Assembly: GCA_003222395.1 (NCBI GenBank)
Contig: QHWB01000044.1
Span: forward strand, 62,001 to 126,000
Direction: 5' to 3'
Origin: Acidobacteriota bacterium
Lineage (GTDB): Bacteria; Acidobacteriota; Vicinamibacteria; Vicinamibacterales; CAVVIG01
DNA length: 64,000 nucleotides
The notes beneath the pieces were generated by a model. It was not told where the DNA came from, did not search any database, and was given only the letters and a program-made list of their open reading frames with translations. The first letter of the stretch is position 1, and the number at the start of each line of letters is the position of its first letter. The position numbers and the translations under genes were made by a program. Shown in pieces: positions 16,608-24,897 of this stretch.

Positions 16608-17985
16608 TGCATGCGGCAGCAGCCATGTGTCCGGACCGGACGGCCGACTCGATCGTCGCGGGCAGCCCCGTATCAATCCAGTCGCCGGCGAGGAGGAATC
16701 GCTTCAGGCGGGTCTCGGTGTGGGGCCGTGCGGGCTGACCTGGCGCGAGCGAGAAGGTGGCGCGCGGCTCGCGCACGACGGTCGATCGCCGCAGCTTCGC
16801 GGTCCGCGACTCAGGAATCGCCTCCATCAGCTCCTGATGCGCGATCGCGACCAATTCCTCGTTCGTCTTGCCGACGATCGCCGATGCGCCGCTCGACACG
16901 AGCGACAGGTGCGAGGCATCGTCGCCGACCGTGAGCCGCTTGTCGAATACCCACTGCATGGTGCGGCCGGGCAGGCCGATGAAGGGTTCGTCGAGCAGCG
17001 GTCGATCGAACCAGAGGTTCACGGTGACGATCGGGCACGAAGCGAGCGCGCGCGCCCGCGCGACGAGGTCGGCCAGCGGCGTCGGAATCGCGTCGAAGAG
17101 ATCGGCAAGGGCGAACCAGGGGACGGCTGAAATGACGCGGCCTGCGCTGTACGAGCGCAGAGAACGCGGCGCAATCTTCTTCTCGTCGGTCTCGGCGTTT
17201 ATCGTGGTCTCGACGATCACGTCTTCACCACGGATCCGAATCTTCGCCGCCGCGCCTGTCAGCACCGTTCCGCCGCGGCGTTCGATGTACTCGCGAGCCG
17301 GTTCCGCGTACATCTGATGGAGCGGCCTGGTCGGGAGCGCGATGGCGGCTGCCTGCGAATCGCTCCCGAACATTTCCGCGAGCACGCGCGCGAACGACGG
17401 CGCCGCGGCCTGATGCGGCGGCTGGTTCAGCGCCGCGAGCGCCAGCGGATCCCACAGCATCTCGCGGAGCCGCGCGCTCTGGCCGTTCCGGATCAACCAG
17501 TTCTCGACCGTCTCGCCGTCGGACGCCGCCTTGCGCGTCGATCCCGTCGAGAGCGCGCGCCGCGCGTTCTTCAGCGGCGTCGCCATGCCGAGAACCGATA
17601 CCCGATCGCGCCACGCGAGCGCGTCCCATTCCAGCACCCCCGCGACCAGGTGAAGCGGCGGCGGCAGCGCCGGGCACACGAGCCGCGACCGCGTCCCCTG
17701 CCGATCGATCATCGTGACCGCCAGCTGCGGCTGCAGCCGCACGTTGTCCGCCGCGCCAATCTCGCGCAGAAACGCGAACGTGTCGCTGTAGCAGCCGAGA
17801 AGGATGTGCTGTCCGTTGTCGACCAGCTCGCCGGTGTCGCGATCGGCAAAGGCCGTGGCCCGTCCGCCGAGGCGCGCCTTCGCTTCGACGACGAGCACGC
17901 GTGCGCCGTCGCGGACCGAGCGCGCCGCCGCGCTCAACCCGGCGAAGCCGCCGCCGATGACGACGACGTCTACGTCCACAGCCAT
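16600..17985 (-). CDS. hpnE: Hydroxysqualene dehydroxylase HpnE
   Basis: 461 residues from the ATG at 17985. An N-terminal FAD-binding Rossmann motif (VVVIGGGFAGLSAA, about 6-19) is followed by GGRATAF, as in carotenoid-desaturase-like oxidoreductases, and the C-terminal flavin segment is LAGDWIDTGLPATIESA. HpnE reduces hydroxysqualene to squalene with FAD. The gene overlaps hpnD by 16 bp, and the order hpnC-hpnD-hpnE is the standard squalene operon. No squalene-hopene cyclase lies in the window. A longer open frame to 18249 exists but would run far into hpnD. Confidence 0.93.
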   Translation of the reverse strand: MAVDVDVVVIGGGFAGLSAAARSVRDGARVLVVEAKARLGGRATAFADRDTGELVDNGQHILLGCYSDTFAFLREIGAADNVRLQPQLAVTMIDRQGTRSRLVCPALPPPLHLVAGVLEWDALAWRDRVSVLGMATPLKNARRALSTGSTRKAASDGETVENWLIRNGQSARLREMLWDPLALAALNQPPHQAAAPSFARVLAEMFGSDSQAAAIALPTRPLHQMYAEPAREYIERRGGTVLTGAAAKIRIRGEDVIVETTINAETDEKKIAPRSLRSYSAGRVISAVPWFALADLFDAIPTPLADLVARARALASCPIVTVNLWFDRPLLDEPFIGLPGRTMQWVFDKRLTVGDDASHLSLVSSGASAIVGKTNEELVAIAHQELMEAIPESRTAKLRRSTVVREPRATFSLAPGQPARPHTETRLKRFLLAGDWIDTGLPATIESAVRSGHMAAAACIG

Positions 17986-18785
17986 TGCCTCAGCGCGATG
18001 AGCGCCTGCTGCGGCCGCGCCACGCGCGCGCGCGCGGTGAAGACGTCGTAACCGCTCCGCTCGATGCGGCGCAGCGTCTCGAAATAGACGGCGCGCATGA
18101 TCTCGGCGGCCATCAGTCGCTTTCGATCCTCGGGCGCGAGCGCCGCCCGCGCGCGCTCGTAGAACTCGCGCGCCCGCCGGCATTCGAAGGCGATCAGCTG
18201 GCGCACCGGTTCGGACGCGACGCCTCCGGCGAGATCGGCGACGGTGCACCCGGCCTTGGCGAGATCTTCCTGCGGCAGGTAGACGCGGCCGCGTTCGAGA
18301 TCGGTCTTGATATCGCGCAGGATGTTGGTCAGCTGCAGCGCCACGCCGAGATTCAACGCATAGTCGGCCGCGCGCGGGCCGGTGCAGCCGAAGATCCTGA
18401 TGCAGATGAGGCCGACGGCCGATGCGACGCGGCGGCAGTACTCGAACAGCTCGTCGAAGGTCGCGTAGGCCGTGCGTTCGAGATCCATCGCCACGCCGTC
18501 AACCACATCGTCGAACGCGGCCCGCGGCAGGTCGAAGCGGCTGATGAACGGTTGAAGGCTCCGGCCCTGTTCGGTCGACGGCGGCACGCCGTTAAAGCAG
18601 CGCGCGAGCTCACCGCGCCAGAACGTCACGCCCGCGGATCCGGACGGGCTCGCGCTCGACGGCGAGGGCGCCTCGTCGACCGCATCGTCGACGGCGCGGC
18701 AGAAGTCCCAGACGGCGACGATCGCGCGGCGCTGTTCGGCGGGGAGAACGAGAAACGAGTAGTAGAAGCTGGTCTTTCGCGACAT
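17970..18785 (-). CDS. hpnD: Presqualene diphosphate synthase HpnD
   Basis: 271 residues of the squalene/phytoene synthase fold. The first aspartate-rich motif is in FCRAVDDAVDEA (about 28-39), the second in NILRDIKTDLERGRVYLP (about 150-168). HpnD joins two farnesyl diphosphates to presqualene diphosphate. It lies 11 bp downstream of hpnC and overlaps hpnE. Confidence 0.95.
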   Translation of the reverse strand: MSRKTSFYYSFLVLPAEQRRAIVAVWDFCRAVDDAVDEAPSPSSASPSGSAGVTFWRGELARCFNGVPPSTEQGRSLQPFISRFDLPRAAFDDVVDGVAMDLERTAYATFDELFEYCRRVASAVGLICIRIFGCTGPRAADYALNLGVALQLTNILRDIKTDLERGRVYLPQEDLAKAGCTVADLAGGVASEPVRQLIAFECRRAREFYERARAALAPEDRKRLMAAEIMRAVYFETLRRIERSGYDVFTARARVARPQQALIALRQWLWT

Positions 18786-18796
18786 CCCGTCAGTCG

Positions 18797-19696
18797 TCAG
18801 TCATCAGTCGCGAGTCTCCATCGCGCGGCGCGCCAGAGCAGCGCCGGCACGTCGGCCACGCCAAGCGTCGGGCGTTGGGTCATGAGATTGTGCCGCAATC
18901 GGTCGACGCGCTCCAGAATGCGGTGGCCGCCCAGCCAGGTGAGCCGCAATTCGTACCGAAGCCGTCCGGCGACTCCATCGCAGACGGCGCGGCCGCGATC
19001 GAACCGCTCGCTCGTCACGGCGACGCACTCCGCGAGCGCGCGCGACCACGCATCGGTCAGTCGTCCGTCGAGAAGATCGGTCTCTGTCGCGCCGCACGCG
19101 CCAGCGACCTCGCGCGGGACGTACAGCCGCCCCGCTCGCCAGTCGCGCCCGAAGTCCTGCCAGAAATTGGTCAGCTGCAGCGCGGTGCACAGCGCGTCGG
19201 ACGATCGATCGAGACCTTCATTCCGAAAGCCGGCGATTCGCAGCATCAGACGGCCGATCGGATTCGCCGATCTCCGGCAGTAGTCGAAGACGTCGCGCCA
19301 CGAGGCGTAGCGAGTCGTCATGGTATCCTGACCGAACGCGCTCAGCAGATCGTCGAACAACGCGAGCGGCAGATCGAGCGTCCGAATCGAGTGCGCGAGC
19401 GCAACCACGACCAGGTCCTCATGATCATGCGGTGGTGCGGAAGCGGCCTCGACCGCCACTGCCGCGTGCAGCCGGCGCTGCCAGCGTCCCAGGAGCTTCA
19501 GCCGCTCGTCCGGCGGCTGCGATCCCTCATCCGCGATGTCGTCGGCGACCCGGGCGTAAGCGTACACCGCGGCGACGTGCGGCCGCATCGCGGCCGGCAG
19601 CAGGCGCGACGCGACCGGAAAGTTCTCGTAATGCGACCGCGCCAGCGACTCGCACGCCGCGTACGCGCGCGCGAGCGGCTCGGGCAGCGAGGACAC
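18797..19696 (-). CDS. hpnC: Hydroxysqualene synthase HpnC
   Basis: 299 residues, GTG start. NFPVASRLLPAAMRPHVAAV near the N-terminus is characteristic of HpnC, followed by ARVADDIADEG (first Asp motif) and NFWQDFGRDWRAGRLYVP (second). HpnC converts presqualene diphosphate to hydroxysqualene. It is the first gene of hpnCDE. A TAGAAT sits 5 nt before the GTG, so the operon message is probably leaderless. Confidence 0.95.
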   Translation of the reverse strand: MSSLPEPLARAYAACESLARSHYENFPVASRLLPAAMRPHVAAVYAYARVADDIADEGSQPPDERLKLLGRWQRRLHAAVAVEAASAPPHDHEDLVVVALAHSIRTLDLPLALFDDLLSAFGQDTMTTRYASWRDVFDYCRRSANPIGRLMLRIAGFRNEGLDRSSDALCTALQLTNFWQDFGRDWRAGRLYVPREVAGACGATETDLLDGRLTDAWSRALAECVAVTSERFDRGRAVCDGVAGRLRYELRLTWLGGHRILERVDRLRHNLMTQRPTLGVADVPALLWRAARWRLATDD

Positions 19697-19707
19697 GAGG
19701 CATTCTA

Positions 19708-20223
19708 ATGCGTGACGTCTTCGCGGGCGTCGCCGCGATCCTGCTGACGCTCGTTGCGCTCAGCCTTGCGACGACGCTGCAGCGGTACCGGAAGCGGCGC
19801 GCGCGCGCGCGCGACTCCGAACGCGCGCTCGGCCGCACGATCGTCGCGGAAATTCCGGCGCCGGACGATCTCGTCCTGTTCAGCGAAGACGACGTCCGCT
19901 TTCATTACGGCGAGCGTTCCATCGACAAGGATCTGATCGTCGCGGTCCGCGTGCTGGTCAACGGCGCGCCGATTGCGGCGTACGTCTCGACGCGGCACAC
20001 AGCCGCCGCGCGGCAGCCGACGAGCTTCGAGGATCATCCGGAAGGGATCGCGCGCGACCGCTGGGACGTCGCCATCGAGACCGCAACGGGCACCGTGCTG
20101 GTCGAGTGCGGCGCGATTCGCGAGCGGGTATCGCAGGAGCTGGCGCGAACGGTGTTCGATGCGGTCAAGCGCGATCTGGAGCGACGCGACACAGAGGAGA
20201 CGGGAGAACACAGAGGTCGTTAG
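19708..20223 (+). CDS. Hypothetical protein with one N-terminal membrane segment
   Basis: 171 residues. One transmembrane helix (VFAGVAAILLTLVALSLATTL, about 4-24) is followed by a very basic stretch (RYRKRRARARDSERALGR) and a soluble, cytoplasm-facing domain with no recognised family. It is divergent from hpnC with only 11 bp between start codons. No function is proposed. Confidence 0.6.
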   Translation: MRDVFAGVAAILLTLVALSLATTLQRYRKRRARARDSERALGRTIVAEIPAPDDLVLFSEDDVRFHYGERSIDKDLIVAVRVLVNGAPIAAYVSTRHTAAARQPTSFEDHPEGIARDRWDVAIETATGTVLVECGAIRERVSQELARTVFDAVKRDLERRDTEETGEHRGR

Positions 20224-20475
20224 CCACAGAGACACAGAGACACGGAGATGCTTTTAAGACTGGCTTGCAGGATCAGACTCTCGACCACGGCGCAGGCGGA
20301 GGACACAGAATATGATCGACCGAAGCATTCAAACGCAGGCGCTGAGCCCGCAGAGTGAACGCCGATCCGTTCGGCGGCGTCGCTACGCGACGCACAGGCC
20401 GAACGGAGGCGCGCTGGGTCTCTGTGTCTCAGTGGCTGATCTAACTCTGTGGTCTCCGACAACTCTGTGTCGTCA
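20221..20475. repeat. Intergenic region with opposed CACAGAG / CTCTGTG repeats
   Basis: The left end carries CCACAGAGACACAGAGACAC (8-bp period) and the right end carries GTCTCTGTGTCTCAG, CTCTGTGGTCTC and CTCTGTGTCGTC in the opposite sense. The two ends can pair around a central stretch in which I see no gene. It lies between convergent genes. Confidence 0.7.
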
Positions 20476-21012
20476 TCACCATTGGCTTTCCGGCGCCCCC
20501 GCCCGATGATTCGCGGCGCGCGCCATCACGAACAGCAGATCGGAGAGGCGGTTCACATAGCGAACGAGCACCGGATCGACGGGCGGATCGAGCGAGACGA
20601 TGCGGCGCTCGGCGCGGCGGCAGACGGCGCGGGCGAGGTGAAGGGTGGCGCCGGCCGGCGTGCCGCCGGCGAGAATGAAGCGCCGCAGCGGCGGCAGCTC
20701 TTGGTCGAACCGATCGATCAGCCGCTCGAGGCGGTCGACGTCCGCGTCGCTCAGCGCGGCCTTCATCACGCGCGCGGCGATCCGGTCGGCTGGATCGGCG
20801 AGCTGCGCGCCGAGCGCGAAGAGATCCCGCTGAACCTGCATCACGTCGCTGTCGATCGCCGGATCGAGGCGCGACGCGCGCGCGAGGCCGAGCCAGGCAT
20901 TCAGCTCGTCGACCTCGCCATACGCGTCGACGCGGGGGTCGTTCTTCCGGACGCGCGTGCCGTCGAACAGAGACGTCTCGCCGGCGTCGCCAGTCCGCGT
21001 GTAGATTTTCAC
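20476..21012 (-). CDS. Cob(I)alamin adenosyltransferase, PduO type
   Basis: 178 residues from a GTG at 21012 (MKIYTRTGDAGETSLFDGTR). The N-terminal KIYTRTGDAGETSL ATP-binding motif, DELNAWLG, FALGAQLA, GGTPAGATLHLARAVCRRAER and the C-terminal NRLSDLLFVMAR are all hallmarks of the PduO/MMAB family. It converts cob(I)alamin to adenosylcobalamin. TATACT lies 7 nt before the GTG (leaderless). An upstream extension of the frame to 21576 is antisense to mutY and was discarded. Confidence 0.95.
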   Translation of the reverse strand: MKIYTRTGDAGETSLFDGTRVRKNDPRVDAYGEVDELNAWLGLARASRLDPAIDSDVMQVQRDLFALGAQLADPADRIAARVMKAALSDADVDRLERLIDRFDQELPPLRRFILAGGTPAGATLHLARAVCRRAERRIVSLDPPVDPVLVRYVNRLSDLLFVMARAANHRAGAPESQW

Positions 21013-21024
21013 TGACCCGAGTAT

Positions 21025-21705
21025 ATGGCGAAGCTCACCATCCCGCCGCCGCCCGACCGGCGGCGCTTCCGACAGCGTCTGCTGACGTGGTACCAGCGGC
21101 ACGGCCGCGATCTGCCGTGGCGCAAGACCGACGACCCGTATCACATCCTCGTCTCCGAAATCATGCTGCAGCAGACGCAGGTCGATCGGGTCGTGCCGAA
21201 GTACGTCGAGTGGCTCGAGAAGTATCCGACGATGACCGCGCTCGCCGGCGCGCCCGATGCCGAAGTGAGGGCGACATGGTATCCGCTCGGCTACAACATC
21301 CGGCCGAAGCGGCTGCAGTCGATCGCGCGCGAGGCGGTCGCGAAGTACGGCGGCGAGCTGCCATCGGATGAGCGCACGCTGCGGTCGTTCAAGGGCATCG
21401 GCGCGTACACTGCGGGCGCGATCCGCAGCTTCGCGTTCCGCGAGCGCGCGGCGATTCTCGACACGAACGTCGCGCGCGTCCTCTTTCGGGTGTTCGTCGC
21501 CGCCGGCGACCCGAAGAGCCATGCGATGAAGCGCCATCTCTGGGACGTAGCGGAAGCCCTCGTGCCGTCGCGACACGGCTACGACTTCAACCAGGCGCTG
21601 ATGGACCTGGGCGCCACCGTGTGCGTCGCGCGCAACCCGAAATGTCTCGTCTGCCCGATGGCGAACGGTTGCGCGTGGCGCACGGCGCCGGCCCCCGAAC
21701 CATGA
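21025..21705 (+). CDS. mutY: A/G-specific adenine glycosylase MutY, catalytic part only
   Basis: 226 residues. Catalytic Glu in SEIMLQQTQVDRV, helix-hairpin-helix FKGIGAYTAGAI with the MutY-type Tyr, catalytic Asp in LDTNVARV, and the Fe-S loop CVARNPKCLVCPMANGC (C-x6-C-x2-C-x5-C). The C-terminal Nudix-like 8-oxoG-reading domain of normal MutY (about 350 residues) is absent; instead a separate Nudix gene begins in an ATGA overlap. The protein should remove adenine opposite 8-oxoguanine. Confidence 0.9.
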   Translation: MAKLTIPPPPDRRRFRQRLLTWYQRHGRDLPWRKTDDPYHILVSEIMLQQTQVDRVVPKYVEWLEKYPTMTALAGAPDAEVRATWYPLGYNIRPKRLQSIAREAVAKYGGELPSDERTLRSFKGIGAYTAGAIRSFAFRERAAILDTNVARVLFRVFVAAGDPKSHAMKRHLWDVAEALVPSRHGYDFNQALMDLGATVCVARNPKCLVCPMANGCAWRTAPAPEP

Positions 21706-22082
21706 TCGTCGTCGTGGCCGCCGCCGTCATCGAGCGCGACGGACGGTTTCTCGTGACGAGACGGCAGAAAGGCGTCCACCTCGAAGGGTGCTGGGAATTT
21801 CCGGGCGGCAAATGCGACGACGGCGAATCGCTGACCGCATGCATTCGGCGCGAGCTGCGCGAAGAGCTGGCCGTCGACGCGGAAGTCGGCAAAGATTTTT
21901 TCACGGTCACGCATAACTATGCAGACCGCTCGGTGGAGCTGCACTTCTTCCATTGCGAGGTCACGGGCGAGCCTGCGCCGCAGATCGGTCAGGAGATGCG
22001 GTGGGTCCGGCGCGAGGAGCTGACGACGCTGGAGTTTCCGCCGGCGGATGAAGAGTTGATCCGAGTACTGACGCTCGGCTGA
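21702..22082 (+). CDS. mutT: MutT-type Nudix hydrolase coupled to mutY
   Basis: 126 residues beginning at the ATG that overlaps the mutY stop (ATGA). The start VVVAAAVIERDGRFLVTRR is typical of MutT, and the Nudix box GGKCDDGESLTACIRRELRE then ELAV keeps all catalytic acids. The size fits a complete 8-oxo-dGTP diphosphatase. Its placement exactly where the MutY C-terminal domain would be makes it either a true MutT or a detached MutY reading domain; the intact box favours an enzyme. Its TGA stop is supplied by a hairpin repeat. Confidence 0.85.
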   Translation: MIVVVAAAVIERDGRFLVTRRQKGVHLEGCWEFPGGKCDDGESLTACIRRELREELAVDAEVGKDFFTVTHNYADRSVELHFFHCEVTGEPAPQIGQEMRWVRREELTTLEFPPADEELIRVLTLG

Positions 22083-22281
22083 AAGCCTCGCGCTACCTGT
22101 AGCGCCGAGCCTTTGAGGCGAGCGTTGGTCGTCGCGCGAGCCTTTGAGGCGAGCGTTGGTCGTCGCGCGAGCCTTTGAGGCGAGCGTTGGTCGTCGCGCG
22201 AGCCTTTGAGGCGAGCGTTGGTCGTCGCGCGAGCCTTTGAGGCGAGCGTTGGTCGTAGCGCGAGCCTTTTAGGCGAGCGGA
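22074..22281. repeat. 31-bp tandem array built on the REP hairpin
   Basis: After one GGCT-type unit at the mutT stop, about five near-identical 31-bp units follow, each carrying GCGAGCCTTTGAGGCGAGC plus the linker GTTGGTCGTCGC. The last unit reverts to CCTTTTAGG and supplies the TAA stop of the convergent ygfZ-like gene. No spacers vary, so this is not a CRISPR array. Confidence 0.9.
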
Positions 22282-23258
22282 ACAAAAGGCAATGCCGTCA
22301 CCGTGGCGTTCGTTCCGTCGATCGTGACGATGGTGCCGGGCGCCAGAAAATCGCGGTGAAGATACGCGAGCGCGATCGGCTGATTCAACGCCGGCGACAC
22401 CGTCGCGCTCGTCACCTGACCGATCTCGCGCGCGCCGGATCGGACGACCGCGCCGGGACGCGGCACCTTGTCGCCCTCGACGCGCACGCCGACCAACTTC
22501 CGCGCGACGCGGCCGTGGCCGCGATGCAGGACGCGGACGATCACCTCCTGGCCGACGTAGCATCCCTTCGTGAAGCTGATCGCGCGCTGTTCGATGCCGG
22601 CTTCGAGCGGAATCGTCTCCTCGTCCATGTCGCGGTGGAACAGCGGCACCCCCGTTTCGATCCGGATGGCGTCGGCCGTGTCGGCGTCGAGCGACGCGAC
22701 ACCCCCGCGGTTCAGCGCCAGAATCAACGCTTCGCGCTGATCGACGTCCACGTAGACGTCGAATCCGGGTTCGCCGGCGTCGCTGGTACGAGTGACGATC
22801 GCCGCCGTGCCGGCGAATTGACCGCGGATGTTGCCGTGCTCGGGCAGCGCGCGCAGCGCGCCGACGGGAACTTCCGACAGCAGGCTCGACACGACCGCGG
22901 CCGCGTCGGGTCCGATGACGGCGAACTGCGCGAACGTCGACGTCACGTCGCCGAGCTGCACGTCCTCGCTGAAGAGAAACTGATCGAACTTCGCGAGAAC
23001 CGCATCCTTGACGTCGCCGTGGGACGTGAGCAGCATCACGTCGCCGAGCTCGTACACGTTGAGATCGGCAATCAGTCGTCCCTGCGGCGTCAGGTACGCG
23101 GCATAGCAGCCCTGGCCCGGCTTCAGCGCGGCGATATCGTTCGTGAGCAGCCCCTGCAGATACGACGCGCGGTCCGCACCCGACACGACGATGCGGCCGC
23201 GATCCGATCGGTCGAGGAAGGCCGCGCGCTCGCGCGCGGCGGTGTATGCTTCCCTCAT
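22269..23258 (-). CDS. ygfZ: YgfZ/GcvT-like folate-binding protein
   Basis: 329 residues. The diagnostic KGCYVGQE motif (in FTKGCYVGQEVIVRVLHRGH, about 227-246) is intact, with the N-terminal RIVVSGADRASYLQGLLTND typical of the family. YgfZ/IBA57 proteins use tetrahydrofolate and help repair or assemble certain Fe-S enzymes. The start codon overlaps that of the divergent hydrolase by two bases (the palindrome CATG), so the promoters must lie inside the neighbouring coding sequence. Confidence 0.9.
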   Translation of the reverse strand: MREAYTAARERAAFLDRSDRGRIVVSGADRASYLQGLLTNDIAALKPGQGCYAAYLTPQGRLIADLNVYELGDVMLLTSHGDVKDAVLAKFDQFLFSEDVQLGDVTSTFAQFAVIGPDAAAVVSSLLSEVPVGALRALPEHGNIRGQFAGTAAIVTRTSDAGEPGFDVYVDVDQREALILALNRGGVASLDADTADAIRIETGVPLFHRDMDEETIPLEAGIEQRAISFTKGCYVGQEVIVRVLHRGHGRVARKLVGVRVEGDKVPRPGAVVRSGAREIGQVTSATVSPALNQPIALAYLHRDFLAPGTIVTIDGTNATVTALPFVPLA

Positions 23259-24897
23259 GCCCTCATTTCATTTTATGCGGGCGGCGTGTGCCGCGCTGGC
23301 GGTCGCGCTGCCGGCTGCCGCGGACGCGCAGGAGAGCTTCAGCGTCTACATCCGCGGCGTCGCGGCCGGCGCCGAACAGATCGGCGTCGCGCGAACCGCT
23401 GAGGGGTGGACGATCAGCGGCTCCGGCCGCCTCGCCGCGTCAGTCGATCTCGTCACGCGGCGGCTGCAGATCCGGTACGACGCCGAGTGGAAGCCGATCG
23501 ATCTCACGATCGACGCCACGATGCGCGCGCAGCCGCTGTCGCTGAGGACGACGGTCAGCGGCACGACGGCGACCTCGCACGTCGTGAACGCCGGACAGGT
23601 CGCCGACAAAGTCGACGCGATTGCCGCGGACGCGGTGCTGCTGCCGAGCCCGTTCTGGGCGCCGTTCGCGGCGCTCGCGCAGCGTACGAGAGACGCCGCC
23701 TCGGGCGCGATGATCCCCGCGTATATTCCGGGCCAGGCGAGCTTCAACATCCGCATCGGTGAATCGTCACCCGAACAGATTCAGACGGTGTCGGGACTCG
23801 TCGTCGCGCGCCGGACCGCCATCACCCTCGCAATCCCGAACGCGCCGCTCGACGGCGAGATCTGGAGCGACGCGACCGGCCGCCTGCTGCGCCTGACGAT
23901 TCCCGGCCAGGGCCTCGACGTCGTGCGCGAGGACATCGCGGCGGTCTCGTCGCGGCGCGTGACGATTTCGCGCGCCAACGACGAGCAGGTGAAGATCGGC
24001 GGCAGCGGCTTCACGCTCGTGGGCACGCTGTCGAGGCCCGAACGCGTGGGCGGGCGGCTGCCGGCCGTCGTGCTGGTCGGCGGCAGCGGTCCGCGGGATC
24101 GCGACGAGCTCGTCTCCGGCGTCCCGATTCTCGGCCAGCTCGCCGGCGCCATCGCGAACGCGGGGTTCGCGGTTCTCAGGTACGACAAGCGCGGCATCGG
24201 TCAATCGGGCGGCCGTACCGAATCGGCGTCGCTCGCCGACTTCGCGGAAGACGTGCGCGCGGCGGTGAAGATGCTGTCGGATCGGAAGGACATCGATCCG
24301 AAGCGCATCGCCGTCATCGGCCACAGCGAGGGTGGCGCAATCGCGCTGCTCGCGGCCTCGAAGGAGAAGCGGATTGCCGCCGTCGGCCTCCTCGAGGCGC
24401 ACGGCACGAGCGGCGCCGATCTGATCCTCGCGCAGCAGAAGCGCGCGCTCGATCGCATGACCCTCACGCCTGAAGAGAAACAGGCGAAGATCGACCTGCA
24501 GAAGCGCGTCAACGAAGCGGTCGTCAGCGGCAAAGGGCTCGATCAGCTTCCACCCGAAATCCGGCGGCAGGCGGACAACATGGAGTTCCAGAGCCTCCTC
24601 TCGAACGATCCGGCGAAGGTGATGCCCGACGTCAAGCAGCCGCTGCTGATCGTGCAGGGGTCGCTCGATACGCAAGTGGAACCGTACAACGCCGATCGGC
24701 TCGAAGCGCTCGCGCGCAAGCGCAAGAACTCGCCCCCGGTGGAGGTCGTGCGCGTTGCTGGTGTGAACCATCTGCTCGTGCCGGCGAAGACGGGAGAGGC
24801 CGAAGAGTACGCGTCGCTGAAAGACAAGAACATCAGCCCTGACGTCATCCAGCCCATCATCGCGTGGCTGCAAAAGACGCTCGTTCCAGCGAAGTGA
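23257..24897 (+). CDS. Exported alpha/beta hydrolase
   Basis: 546 residues, signal peptide MRAACAALAVALPAAADAQE if started at the second ATG (23275). An N-terminal all-beta domain (about 25-250) precedes an alpha/beta hydrolase domain with the oxyanion region VLVGGSGPRDRD, nucleophile elbow GHSEGG, an Asp in QGSLDTQVEPYN and His in AGVNHLLVP. This is the layout of serine hydrolases annotated as acyl-CoA-thioester or peptidase-like; the substrate is unknown. TATGCT lies 6 nt before the ATG at 23257, supporting that start in a leaderless message. Confidence 0.85.
   Translation: MPSFHFMRAACAALAVALPAAADAQESFSVYIRGVAAGAEQIGVARTAEGWTISGSGRLAASVDLVTRRLQIRYDAEWKPIDLTIDATMRAQPLSLRTTVSGTTATSHVVNAGQVADKVDAIAADAVLLPSPFWAPFAALAQRTRDAASGAMIPAYIPGQASFNIRIGESSPEQIQTVSGLVVARRTAITLAIPNAPLDGEIWSDATGRLLRLTIPGQGLDVVREDIAAVSSRRVTISRANDEQVKIGGSGFTLVGTLSRPERVGGRLPAVVLVGGSGPRDRDELVSGVPILGQLAGAIANAGFAVLRYDKRGIGQSGGRTESASLADFAEDVRAAVKMLSDRKDIDPKRIAVIGHSEGGAIALLAASKEKRIAAVGLLEAHGTSGADLILAQQKRALDRMTLTPEEKQAKIDLQKRVNEAVVSGKGLDQLPPEIRRQADNMEFQSLLSNDPAKVMPDVKQPLLIVQGSLDTQVEPYNADRLEALARKRKNSPPVEVVRVAGVNHLLVPAKTGEAEEYASLKDKNISPDVIQPIIAWLQKTLVPAK

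Noticed and set aside
22074-22281. CRISPR array
   Set aside because: The units are tandem with constant linkers; there are no unique spacers and no cas genes. The same applies to the 19-bp array at 29039-29228.
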